Below, one piece after another: positions 29,363-37,772 of a stretch of 64,000 nucleotides of DNA. A program made the position numbers and the translations under genes. Where the stretch lies: positions 84,251 through 148,250 of the forward strand of contig JAUMZK010000004.1 of NCBI GenBank assembly GCA_030528145.1. The letters are read 5' to 3'. Position 1 is the stretch's first letter. Every line of letters starts with the position of its first letter. The DNA comes from Actinomycetaceae bacterium. Its GTDB lineage: Bacteria > Actinomycetota > Actinomycetes > Actinomycetales > Actinomycetaceae. The notes beneath the pieces were generated by a model. The model was not told the origin of the DNA and searched no databases. It saw only the letters and a list, made by a program, of their open reading frames with translations.

Positions 29363-29932
29363 TTATGACGCATTGTCATTTTCTGTCGATTTTTGGAGGG
29401 CGGCGATTATTGGCAGGTCGGGTTCTAACCAGTTGGCGGCGGGCGCGCCCGCAAGTGGCAGCCAGGTTAGTTCCAGGTGTGCGCTGGTTTTCTGAGGACG
29501 CCCGCTGGCGATTTCGGCTACCCATACGCGCATGGTTTTCCCTCCGGGCAGCGGCCAGGTGGCGGGTGTTTGGGAGGGTGAACAGACGGTCGTGTTTGCT
29601 ACCTCTGCCTCGGCGTTTGCTTCGCTGGCGAGGACGGTGGGCACGGTTGTGGCGGTTTCTGTGGTTTTGGGCGGGGTTTTGGGGTATGTGGGGGTGATTG
29701 GGGGCGGTGGGGTGATTTCTTGGTGGATGCGGACAGTGATGTTTAGTTCTTCGGCGATTTCGCGGTGGAGGGCGGATGTGGGCGTTTCGTGTGTTTGTTG
29801 TTTGCCGCCGGGTAGTTCCAGTTTTCCGCGGAGTTCGGGCGGGTAGGCGCGGGCAGCCGCGAGTATTTTGGTGGGGTTTTTGGGATCGTCTACTATGGCG
29901 GCTGCAACTATGTGGTTAGTATCTGTGGGCAT
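29363..29932 (-). CDS. NUDIX hydrolase
   Basis: About 189 residues from ATG 29932. The longer frame to 30184 reads through antisense tRNA sequence and is spurious. The NUDIX box is GGKQQTHETPTSALHREIAE with ELN following, matching G-x5-E-x7-RE-x2-EE. The preceding LRGKLELPGGK is typical of MutT/CTP-pyrophosphohydrolase-type enzymes that cleave nucleoside diphosphate derivatives. A Pro/Thr-rich insert at about 95-120 is unusual. It is co-transcribed with the TetR gene. Confidence 0.85.
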   Translation of the reverse strand: MPTDTNHIVAAAIVDDPKNPTKILAAARAYPPELRGKLELPGGKQQTHETPTSALHREIAEELNITVRIHQEITPPPPITPTYPKTPPKTTETATTVPTVLASEANAEAEVANTTVCSPSQTPATWPLPGGKTMRVWVAEIASGRPQKTSAHLELTWLPLAGAPAANWLEPDLPIIAALQKSTENDNAS

Positions 29933-30097
29933 GTTTCTATTATGAGGGCGGTTGGCGGGTTTGGGTTTGGGTTTTCGATGACGCGGGAGCACTGGTGGAC
30001 CGGATGGTTTGGTGCATGGTTTTGTGGTGGGCGCGCCCGCAAGTGGTTGACCGGTTTGGGTGTGGGCGGATTTTCTTGTTACGATGGGGAGGTTCTT

Positions 30098-30171
30098 GCG
30101 GGTGTAGTTCATCGGTAGAACGACAGCTTCCCAAGCTGTAGAGGCGGGTTCGACTCCCGTCACCCGCTCCA
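30098..30171 (+). tRNA. tRNA-Gly (anticodon CCC)
   Basis: A full cloverleaf is visible. Acceptor GCGGGTG pairs with CACCCGC and a templated CCA follows. The D arm is GTTC..GAAC-like, the anticodon stem ACAGC/GCTGT encloses TTCCCAA with anticodon CCC at 30130-30132, and the T arm is GCGGGTTCGACTCCCGT. Transcript end is marked by the hairpin at 30174. Everything to its right is accessory DNA. Confidence 0.97.
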
Positions 30172-30173
30172 TT

Positions 30174-30210
30174 AGGACGCTCATTTTGATACAAAGTGAG
30201 CGTCCTTTTT
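30174..30210 (+). terminator. Rho-independent terminator of tRNA-Gly
   Basis: AGGACGCTCA and TGAGCGTCCT form a perfect 10-bp stem with a 13-base loop, followed by TTTT. It starts three bases after the tRNA. Confidence 0.85.
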
Positions 30211-30448
30211 GCTGCTCCGGAAAGCAGCATTCCCCCTTGTGATACTGGGCTTACGTGAGGGTTTTGCTTTTCTGAAGTTGTTGGATAAGAAAGGAACCAG
30301 CAATTTTAACAGCGCCTGACTTTTCTTCAGCTGTGGCTTCGATCCTCTGCTAAAAAGTATCGTAGGCGCGAAAAGGTTTGGTTAGCGCTAAACGCTTCTT
30401 AACCAACCTGAGAACAGGGCGGCAATGGAGGAGGACCTGCTTCTCCCC

Positions 30449-30489
30449 GAGGCTGAGAGTCATCGGATATCATTTGCGCTCTCAGCCTC
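30449..30489. terminator. Inverted repeat downstream of the DNA methylase
   Basis: GAGGCTGAGAG and CTCTCAGCCTC form an 11-bp perfect stem with a long loop, 15 bases past the methylase stop. There is no T tract in the leftward direction, so termination is only probable. The rest of 30211-30503 shows no gene. Confidence 0.5.
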
Positions 30490-30503
30490 TAGAAGCCGCT
30501 AGC

Positions 30504-32141
30504 CTAATCTTCGCCGCTGTCATCTGCATTTTCGATTAGTCCGATGAGTGGGGAGTTCAAGATTGGTTTCCGGTCTTCTGGCGTACCTATGTTTTGCCAG
30601 GCTTTCAGTGCCTCATTTTGGGCTTTGACCCAAGCCATAACGTTCTTGTTAATTGAATCAATATCGTCGTCAACTCGTAGCTTAAGGTCCTCAATTTGGC
30701 CAATTGAAAGCTTTCCGTAGGATGTTCCTCCGGCATTAATCCACATCTGAATCCGGGTTTCTTCCCTTCTTAGCGCGTAAAAAAGCCACCCGGCTGGATA
30801 TTTTTTGTTAGTAGCGCGCACAACAGCAACACCATCCTTGATACCCACTAGGTTGTCGTCTCCGTCTAGAACTAGGCCAACGTTCCTGCGTTCTGGACGG
30901 ACAAGACCGACCATAATGTCATACTGTTTGATTGGGTAACAGGTCGAGGCTTTTCTTTGCGCAATATGCCAACCACGCTCAGGGTCACCAGGACTGACGA
31001 TTCCCTCAACTGCGCGAATGTTTTGTCCTTCGATTGGTCTGAAAAATTCTGACTTATTTTTTTCGTCGCTGACACGAACACTGGTTGTAATGACCTTTGC
31101 AATGTCTCCTAAACGCACTACTTTGGGGTCAGAATCTAAGCTATGCATCAGTTGAACAGCTCGAGGAACTAACCTTCTCGGCTTCATGTCTAAATCAGGA
31201 TGGTTGAGGATGTCCCTGAGATGTGCCCCCTCCCATTGGCTATTAGTCATTGCCTTGAATGACGCGTACTCGTCTAAAACTCTGTTGAAATCCGAGTCGA
31301 GGATAGGATCATTGTCTTCATCGTGAAGAATGAGACCGGTCTCTGGGTCTTGCTGAGGGGTGGCGGAGAAATCGCCTGATAATTTGTACCCTACTTTTCG
31401 AACCATGGAAGCGTATACCTTATGCCCGGGATCAGCGTTTTCTGTATCCTTCTTTTCAAGCACCAAGATATTGGAACGAAGATCTGCGTCCGACTTAACG
31501 AACATTCTTCGAGGAAGTTCGACCAGCGCGTGGACAATGAAGTGGTCAAGGATCCACTTCCTTAAATACTTATATCTGGCTCCGGAAAGATACCCTTCAG
31601 GCAAGATAATGCCTAGCCTTCCACCGTCGACGAGCATCTTCCAGCATCGTTCAATGAACAATATTCCTAGTTGCTGACTTGGCAGAACCTCATCTGTTCT
31701 GGAGAGTAGACCACTATCGTCTTCTTCCCATTTGTATCCGAGGTCGTAAGCTTTCAGAACCGATTCCCTTTTTTCCAGTGTCCGGGATCCAAACGGTGGA
31801 TTACAGAAAGCCACGTTCATCTCAGCTTCCCATAATTTGTGGTTTTCAATCGAGTCAGCACGCTTGAGGCCAGTTTGTCCGTCTTTGTTCAGGATCATGT
31901 TGACTATGGCCAGCTCAAAAGCAGACTGGTTTCGGTCGATATCAAAAAGACGTTGATGAATGTCATCATCATGTTTTCTTTCGGCAAGCGCTGCTGCCAA
32001 GAAATCTCCAGTTCCCATGGCTGGGTCTACTACCTTGTCGGTTATCCCCACTCCAACCATCTTGACTACGGTTTCTATGAGACTGATGGGAGTGAAATAC
32101 TGAGACAGCTCCTTTTTGAATACCGCAGGGACAAAACTCAT
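30504..32141 (-). CDS. N6-adenine DNA methyltransferase with C-terminal target-recognition domain
   Basis: 545 residues. Methylase motif I is VVDPAMGTGDFL near residue 40 and the catalytic motif IV is NPPFG near 115. An HsdM-like core follows. The last 190 residues (VRLGDIAKVITTSVRVSD onward, with GTSYGKLSIGQIEDLKL) look like a single HsdS-type target-recognition domain fused to the methylase. Its ATG overlaps the stop of the HSDR_N gene by four bases. The pair resembles a shortened type I or IIG system. No separate HsdS or motor subunit is present. Confidence 0.85.
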   Translation of the reverse strand: MSFVPAVFKKELSQYFTPISLIETVVKMVGVGITDKVVDPAMGTGDFLAAALAERKHDDDIHQRLFDIDRNQSAFELAIVNMILNKDGQTGLKRADSIENHKLWEAEMNVAFCNPPFGSRTLEKRESVLKAYDLGYKWEEDDSGLLSRTDEVLPSQQLGILFIERCWKMLVDGGRLGIILPEGYLSGARYKYLRKWILDHFIVHALVELPRRMFVKSDADLRSNILVLEKKDTENADPGHKVYASMVRKVGYKLSGDFSATPQQDPETGLILHDEDNDPILDSDFNRVLDEYASFKAMTNSQWEGAHLRDILNHPDLDMKPRRLVPRAVQLMHSLDSDPKVVRLGDIAKVITTSVRVSDEKNKSEFFRPIEGQNIRAVEGIVSPGDPERGWHIAQRKASTCYPIKQYDIMVGLVRPERRNVGLVLDGDDNLVGIKDGVAVVRATNKKYPAGWLFYALRREETRIQMWINAGGTSYGKLSIGQIEDLKLRVDDDIDSINKNVMAWVKAQNEALKAWQNIGTPEDRKPILNSPLIGLIENADDSGED

Positions 32142-33061
32142 AAAGATTTGTTGGATCGTTTCCGTTTTGGCGTCTGTGAGTCGAAACCCTTGAATCTTTT
32201 GTACAAGCTGTTTGAAAGTCTCATCGGTAAGGGTCGATTCTTTTTGGTAAAAAGCGTTTTTGCTTTGCTGTAGCGCGCTGCCGAACGTTTATAAACTTCA
32301 TCAACTCTCTGCCGAAAATTAGGATCGCCGTCAGGCATGATCTGAAGGTCCAAGATACCGTCCCCCGGATGCCCTGGATCTGAGGCAGTTTTCTCGTCCG
32401 TATAACGAGCGAGAAGAAGCTTTACCGTTTCGACGTAGCGTAGCCTCTTGTCTTCGACTCCGCCGCTTCTCATAATGTCTGCAAGACCAGTTAATGTTTT
32501 GAAAAGATTCTTAGGAGATGAAAGCTGCTCGTACGTAATTGGGTTTCCCGTCATCGAAAGTCCCCACTTAGGGAGTTTCGCAACGGTAGATTCTTCAACG
32601 TCTATCTTGTTACCAGCAAGTACTTTTCTATAGAGTATTCGGTCTTCATCATCCCAGTAAATTCCTAACGTCTGCATTGACGGAGCTAGGATCAATGCGG
32701 GAACTAGTTGGTGTGAAATAGCGCTCTTTTTATGCTTGCCATCGCGCTTCACTTCAGCAATAAGGAGTGCATGGCTAAGGCGATCTTCGGGAGTCATTGC
32801 GCGTGCCGATGATTTGTCTACGTCGTAAACGATGACGTCAGCTCTTAGCGAGTTGCGTCCAGCGTTACCGATATTCTTTAGGACTACGGTTTCGACATCG
32901 ATTCGGCTCTTGGGATATCCGCGTTTGTCGATCAGGAACTCTAAAAGGTCAATGCGCATTGCTTCTTCCGTTGGAGTCAACCCATCAGAAGCCAAAGCCG
33001 TAGCTGTTAACTCTCCACGAATTGGGCAGGTCAATAAAATATTATTCATGAGAGTCTCCAT
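32138..33061 (-). CDS. HsdR N-terminal-like nuclease domain protein
   Basis: The 307-residue protein carries the type I restriction R-subunit N-terminal domain, a PD-(D/E)xK nuclease fold, with RADVIVYD and LIAEVKRD spaced like the metal-binding D and E-x-K residues (about 80 and 110). There is no helicase part, whereas ordinary HsdR has about 1000 residues. The C-terminal 60 residues are basic. It is translationally coupled to the methylase, so the two likely act as one restriction-modification or epigenetic-defence unit. About 180 bases without a gene separate it from the ATPase upstream. Confidence 0.8.
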   Translation of the reverse strand: METLMNNILLTCPIRGELTATALASDGLTPTEEAMRIDLLEFLIDKRGYPKSRIDVETVVLKNIGNAGRNSLRADVIVYDVDKSSARAMTPEDRLSHALLIAEVKRDGKHKKSAISHQLVPALILAPSMQTLGIYWDDEDRILYRKVLAGNKIDVEESTVAKLPKWGLSMTGNPITYEQLSSPKNLFKTLTGLADIMRSGGVEDKRLRYVETVKLLLARYTDEKTASDPGHPGDGILDLQIMPDGDPNFRQRVDEVYKRSAARYSKAKTLFTKKNRPLPMRLSNSLYKRFKGFDSQTPKRKRSNKSL

Positions 33062-33245
33062 TCGGGTAATTGAGTAACGGTGTTAGAAAACTAAATAGCG
33101 GGGCGAAACAGTTTTGTTGAGAAGACCAATGGCATGGGTAACCAAGCTGTTCTTCTTTAGCGCGACTTTCGCCTTTCCAAAGGCGCTCGGCATCAATTGT
33201 TTTGTCAGAAAATTAGGAGAAATGTAAACACTTTGCGTTGACTCG

Positions 33246-35519
33246 TTAGAAAGCTTCATGCGTGCTCCCCATCATCTGGTAGTGCTGCTCTTGTCCCATG
33301 CACGTGAAGATGTTACGGAATGTCTCGCGACAAGTATCGATATCTGCCGAATTCTCTATGTAGAAGATGTCGTCGCCGAGGTCGGTCATGTTGTGGGTGA
33401 TGTAGGCGAGGATGGATTCTGCTTGGCATAGGTTTGTCAGGTCTTCGGTGCCGTCCTCGTTTACTGTTACAAACTTATCGCGGTTTTCGTCGAGGATTCT
33501 GGTTCGTAGGTCTTGCCCATCGTACCCGCACAGCTGCAGGAAGTAGTGTTCAAGGATGCGGCGCATGACGTTGAGGAGTGTTGTTGGGCTGTTCAGCTCT
33601 TTGTACTCTCGCCAGAGCGCTGCGTATGCGTTGGAGACGGGTGAGTAGTTCTCCGGCTGGGAAGGAGCGTCAGCGCGATTCCTCACACAGAGATCAATGC
33701 TTGACTGGTTGTTTCGTTTCTTGACTAAGAAGTAGAAGACGTGCTTGTAGTCGCTGATGCGGTTGTAGCTGGCTTCTTTGAAAAAGTATGCGTTATGGGT
33801 CAGCACGAATACTTGTTTGACGTGATCTCGGTTGTCGGAGCCGGGTGTTTGCTGCCAGTTGTTGAGACAGTAGTTGACTAGTTCTCGAACAAGTGAGGCG
33901 ACGATAAAAAGGGCTCCAGAGTCCATGCTGGAAACTGGGTCGTCGATGATGACAATTTTGTCTGTCTGGTCACCGTCGCCAGTGAGGCTTCCTTGGATTC
34001 GGAAGTAGAAGTAGAGGAAGGCGATGAAGTTACGTTCGCCTTCGGAGAGATGCTCTGCAAGACGCCCGTTTTCACGAACTACCTCGTAGCTGTTTGGATG
34101 CTGTGGCTTTGGCCTTAACGAGAAACCCTCGAATCCAGAGTCGGTGAGTAGCTGGTTGATAGCCTCCATCGTGGCTGTAGTGTTGACGGTTTGGCTGGTC
34201 AGTTCACGAATTTTTGATTCAATCCTGGCGATGTCATCAGCGGCATCTCTTTCTGCTTTGTCAGCATTTGAAATCGCTGTTTCCAGTTCTGCTTTCGTTT
34301 TGTTAAACGTTTCAAGCTCTTCGTTTACTGTGTGGGCAAGAAGTTCCCATACCTTCTTTTTGCAGGTGGCTTGTTGTGCGGTCTGGTTAGTGACGATCTC
34401 GTTGTGGTCGGCGGTGGCTTTATTAAACCCATCGACGAGGTTGTTGATCTCATTAACCAAATCGTCAATGGCTTGGAGAGTGATCTTCGTGCTTGGGTTT
34501 TGCAGTTTCTTGTCCAACTCATGGATGTTTGATTCGATTCGCGCTCTCAGTAAATCGACTTTGAGGTCGTAAGTTGTTAAATCCAAGCTCGGCAAGAGAT
34601 CCGTGAGGTCTTGCCGTTTAGGGGTCGACCAAATGTTTCGAGCAAGGTTTCTGTACTGATCGGCGAATACCTTCAACTGCTCGATGTCTTGTTGGTACGC
34701 CTCGTCGAGACAGGATGCTATTTGTTCTTCGAAATCTTCGGGAAGCGCTTGAGCGCAATATGGGCATTGGTTTTTTGCTTCGTTCGCAAACCGGGTATGT
34801 CCCTGGCTCACCCAATCAGTAGCTTTGAGGGCTTTAACGAATTGTGCGTATGCGGTTTCGGTGCTGCTGGTGATTTCTTTGGTCAGTAGATCACTTGTTG
34901 GGAGGGAACCGCCGATTCGAGAGATCATGGCGTAAGCGTGTGCGCTGTCATCGTAGGCCACGGCGTACAGAGTCTTGAGTTCTGCCTGGTCGTGGTTGTT
35001 GGACTTCGTCTTGAGTAGTTCATCGAAAAAATTGACGACACTGCGCTTGAAGCCGTCTTGCGTTTTTGAGCAATCTTTTCTGAGGCTACTTGTGTCATCC
35101 CAGCACTTTTTAGAGGCATCGTCTTTTGCTTTAGCGAGTGCAGTTTCTTTTTCTTGTTTGTCGGATTGTGCTTGGTTTCTGTTCTTCCTCTGATCAGCGA
35201 GCTCAGCCTGTCTTGCTGCTATCTGTTCTTCGATGCCGATGTTCTTCTCGTCCAGGGTGAATACACCCGGTAGTGCCTGCGATTGGCGGAAGTTCTTGTC
35301 GATGAATTCCCTGTCGAAAAGGTGGAAGCTGTAATCGTCGGGGTTGTGCCCGGCTTGCCATGTAAGGCCGCTTTCTCCCCTTATCGCTTTGGAGAGGGCC
35401 GATTTGCCTGTGCCGTTGTGTCCGAAGAAGAAGTTGACTGGGGCGAACTCAACGGTGACAGAATTGAAAGTCGCTTGTTTGAGGAGGGTGCTGGCGACAG
35501 CGGATCGATATTTAGTCAT
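33246..35519 (-). CDS. AAA_13-family ATPase, RloC/PrrC anticodon-nuclease-like
   Basis: About 757 residues from ATG 35519, chosen for the GGAGG five bases upstream. Walker A GHNGTGKS is at 33-40. A long coiled coil follows, broken by a CPYCAQALP hook-like motif near 245. The ABC signature is LSEGERNFIAFLYF and Walker B is IVIIDDPVSSMD. After the ATPase core, RRILEH near 653-658 and a later THNM histidine resemble the Arg-x3-Glu...His set of PrrC/RloC tRNA anticodon nucleases. Such proteins guard restriction systems and block phage growth. The start overlaps the HTH gene by 8 bases. Nuclease activity is inferred only. Confidence 0.8.
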   Translation of the reverse strand: MTKYRSAVASTLLKQATFNSVTVEFAPVNFFFGHNGTGKSALSKAIRGESGLTWQAGHNPDDYSFHLFDREFIDKNFRQSQALPGVFTLDEKNIGIEEQIAARQAELADQRKNRNQAQSDKQEKETALAKAKDDASKKCWDDTSSLRKDCSKTQDGFKRSVVNFFDELLKTKSNNHDQAELKTLYAVAYDDSAHAYAMISRIGGSLPTSDLLTKEITSSTETAYAQFVKALKATDWVSQGHTRFANEAKNQCPYCAQALPEDFEEQIASCLDEAYQQDIEQLKVFADQYRNLARNIWSTPKRQDLTDLLPSLDLTTYDLKVDLLRARIESNIHELDKKLQNPSTKITLQAIDDLVNEINNLVDGFNKATADHNEIVTNQTAQQATCKKKVWELLAHTVNEELETFNKTKAELETAISNADKAERDAADDIARIESKIRELTSQTVNTTATMEAINQLLTDSGFEGFSLRPKPQHPNSYEVVRENGRLAEHLSEGERNFIAFLYFYFRIQGSLTGDGDQTDKIVIIDDPVSSMDSGALFIVASLVRELVNYCLNNWQQTPGSDNRDHVKQVFVLTHNAYFFKEASYNRISDYKHVFYFLVKKRNNQSSIDLCVRNRADAPSQPENYSPVSNAYAALWREYKELNSPTTLLNVMRRILEHYFLQLCGYDGQDLRTRILDENRDKFVTVNEDGTEDLTNLCQAESILAYITHNMTDLGDDIFYIENSADIDTCRETFRNIFTCMGQEQHYQMMGSTHEAF

Positions 35520-35742
35520 TTTTACCTCCGTCAGCCAATTTTCCTTCACGCACCAATGCGTCGATTTCTGAAAGCTTGAATTTGTACATTTTCCCGACTT
35601 TGCTGGCGGGAAGTCTGCCTTGCTTCACCCAGTTGCGAACTGTGTCTTTACTTAAGCTTAGATGCGCGGCAACGTCTTCCAGGTTTACCCATTTTTCAGC
35701 CGCACCGGCGTATCCGTTTTCTTGGTATGCATTCATAGACAT
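35512..35742 (-). CDS. Small helix-turn-helix (excisionase/MerR-type) protein
   Basis: This 76-residue protein is nearly all one winged HTH_17 domain: WVNLEDVAAHLSLSKDTVRN then WVKQGRLPASKVGKMYKFK. It has GGGAG before its ATG. Such domains occur in excisionases and as DNA-binding modules in defence operons. It starts right after the stop of the 222-residue gene and overlaps the ATPase start, so it is an integral operon member. It may sense or bind DNA, or autoregulate the operon. Confidence 0.85.
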   Translation of the reverse strand: MSMNAYQENGYAGAAEKWVNLEDVAAHLSLSKDTVRNWVKQGRLPASKVGKMYKFKLSEIDALVREGKLADGGKND

Positions 35743-36411
35743 TCAGCTCCCCATGATTATGTAGGGCTGATATGGGATACCTGCATCTTGAAATGCCTCG
35801 AACAGATTAACTCTCTTGAGTGCCCAGTGAGTTCTGTTTAGCTCGTTAACAAATCGATACCCATTGATGCCGAGGTAGGTAGCGTTCTCGTTGAGCAGGT
35901 TTTGTGGGATGGGGTGGATGATGTGGAAGCCGATTCGGATCCCGTTATCTTGCACGCGAATATCTGTGACGGCACCCCAGTAAGCCGTTTGGCCATCTGC
36001 GGCTTGACCATAAAGCGCGTTTTCGGACGCGAAGATAGCTGGAAAGAGCTTGAGCTGATTGATCATGTCAGGTTCAAGCCGAGCGAACTGTTCTTTCAGT
36101 GTTGCGTCAGTGTATTCGGTCAAAGCGCGAGTCGGGTCAACCATGAACCTATCGGAATCGAAATCCTCTCCGCCGATAACAAACAGGTGGTAATGGCTTG
36201 GATCCATCGGGCGCATCCCCGCCTGGTGACCAGCACGAGTAGACGATGGGAGGTGTCTCGCTCCGGGGACGTAGACCTGAACTTGTGTGGGATTGACTTG
36301 ATCTGCATGCGCAATCTGCAGATTGTTTTCTCCACCCTGATGCACTTGCACCTGAGCAACAGCGCTGGAGTTTCCGACAGGCGTGAGATCTTTCCCCATC
36401 ATTTTTGCCAC
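35743..36411 (-). CDS. Unknown protein of putative defence operon (222 aa)
   Basis: I do not recognise this family. The N-terminal 45 residues include VQVHQGGENNLQIAHADQV, a Gly/Asn-rich motif that recurs near the C-terminus of the upstream gene product. The middle and C-terminal parts form an apparent globular domain (LKLFPAIFASENALYG, WGAVTDIRVQDNG, then HWALKRVNLFEAF). There is no membrane helix or signal peptide. Start is GTG 36411, overlapping the previous stop, or the ATG pair at 36402. Tight overlaps on both sides imply a role with the ATPase. Confidence 0.7.
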   Translation of the reverse strand: MAKMMGKDLTPVGNSSAVAQVQVHQGGENNLQIAHADQVNPTQVQVYVPGARHLPSSTRAGHQAGMRPMDPSHYHLFVIGGEDFDSDRFMVDPTRALTEYTDATLKEQFARLEPDMINQLKLFPAIFASENALYGQAADGQTAYWGAVTDIRVQDNGIRIGFHIIHPIPQNLLNENATYLGINGYRFVNELNRTHWALKRVNLFEAFQDAGIPYQPYIIMGS

Positions 36412-37307
36412 CCGCCTATATTCAGCGTTCTTACATGACCGATCTGCGTATTCCCTGTACCACCTTGAAACACAAAAACCTGAGTTTTCGATGGGACGCT
36501 TTCGGCAGAACCAAGATCGTTTTCAGAGCTGTCGTAGTTTCCTTGAGGTTCATGATCATCTTCGACGAATTCACCTTCAAGAACTTCTTCATAGTCATTG
36601 GAAGAAGGCTTAGCAGTGACTGGATCAGCAACATAGCGAGTCACGGAAACAGTTTGTGCGCTGGTTGGTACTGCGCGCAGGTTGATCTTCCACCGGCTGT
36701 TAGGAACAGAATGTTCGTCATGCCAGCGCTGAAACGTTGAACGTCCTTCTAGATTGTCAGGCACCTTCGTCAAGATGTAGTGCCAAAGGCCAAGTAACAA
36801 GGAATCAAGGCAGACGTTTTTGAGACATAGCAGCTCCGATTTCGGGATTGCTTGCCCGTTTTCTAAGACGAACAGTTCCTGATCGTCAGCGATAGAAGTG
36901 TCTTCTTCGACCAGCCCAAGCAGAGCACTAACCAACCAATCAGCTTTGCTTTCTACATCAAGAAATGTGTCAACCAAGTCCTTCATCGCAGCTAACGGTG
37001 CGGCATATTGGTTTCGGATCCTTTGATCGAACCCATCAACGTCTGTTGGCTCGTCGAACGGTAAATACAGTCCCTGTGCCTGTTTACAAGATCTGTAGTC
37101 TGACGCGTTTTGGCTAAAAGTGGAATCGGGCGGATCAAAATACGTAGGGACGAAAATCCGAAGCAAAGACTTAAGCAGCTCGCGGTCGTTAAGACCCTCT
37201 GCTTTACCTGCAAGTGATTCGCGAGCTTTCCTAGTCGGCTTTCTGGCGTGCCCTAAGAGCACCATGAAAGTGCCATCTGTCAGTCGATCAGATGACGGCA
37301 CAGGCAC
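36399..37307 (-). CDS. Unknown protein of putative defence operon (302 aa)
   Basis: I do not recognise this family. It is mostly alpha-helical and soluble. Residues 60-200 form a core with Trp/Leu-rich helices (DSLLLGLWHYILTKV). An acidic linker follows (EEVLEGEFVEDDHEP), then the C-terminal motif VFVFQGGTGNTQIGHVRTL, shared with the next gene product. Start is GTG 37307, or GTG 37301, which has GAGGAGG at better spacing. It is the first gene of a four-gene overlapping operon ending in the RloC-like ATPase. Confidence 0.7.
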   Translation of the reverse strand: MPVPSSDRLTDGTFMVLLGHARKPTRKARESLAGKAEGLNDRELLKSLLRIFVPTYFDPPDSTFSQNASDYRSCKQAQGLYLPFDEPTDVDGFDQRIRNQYAAPLAAMKDLVDTFLDVESKADWLVSALLGLVEEDTSIADDQELFVLENGQAIPKSELLCLKNVCLDSLLLGLWHYILTKVPDNLEGRSTFQRWHDEHSVPNSRWKINLRAVPTSAQTVSVTRYVADPVTAKPSSNDYEEVLEGEFVEDDHEPQGNYDSSENDLGSAESVPSKTQVFVFQGGTGNTQIGHVRTLNIGGWQK

Positions 37308-37772
37308 CTCCTCGAAAGCCCTAACCTTCCGAACCTTCTGAACCCTGCCTAACTATTGCTGCCTAACACTGCGAACTTCAAGGTTGAAGTAACGAGGTGC
37401 GAGAGGCGTAGAAACGCCGCTTGGCAATGGCAAGAACTCAGACTGGTTCCTATCAATTCACATCAAACCAGTCTACAAGTACTGGCCACACCAAGCAGCA
37501 GCAAAACACCGCTTGCGTCTCTAGTCAGGTGAGACAGGCGGTTGTGTACAGGCCGTCTGGCTCACGAACTACGAGGGCACGGCACTGATCACGTCGAGCA
37601 ACAACTGAGCTCAGGTTTCTATTCGTCCCAAGTCGGAACGATCTGCAGGAGCCGCTGGGGCGGGCATCCCACACCGGGTGTCCGCCCTTAGCCATGCCCC
37701 CAGATCTATTCCAGCCACAGATGAATAGCAGCAGCGTCTCTTGTGGATCTTCCGAGAAAGCACGGAAGATCC
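37308..37772. other. Gene-free divergent region
   Basis: No supported gene. It separates the leftward defence operon from the rightward phage-type genes. A perfect inverted repeat ACTTCAA-GG-TTGAAGT at 37375-37390 lies 70-85 bases upstream of the defence operon and is a candidate operator. Short direct repeats of GAACCTT lie near 37325. Confidence 0.5.

Noticed and set aside
1..30171. GAGGACG as a KOPS- or Chi-like polar motif
   Set aside because: Counts on the two strands are nearly equal in this segment, so polarity is not supported.
29933..30184. N-terminal extension of the NUDIX frame
   Set aside because: It reads antisense through tRNA-Gly; the MERVTGVEPAS-type sequence is a common false gene over tRNAs.
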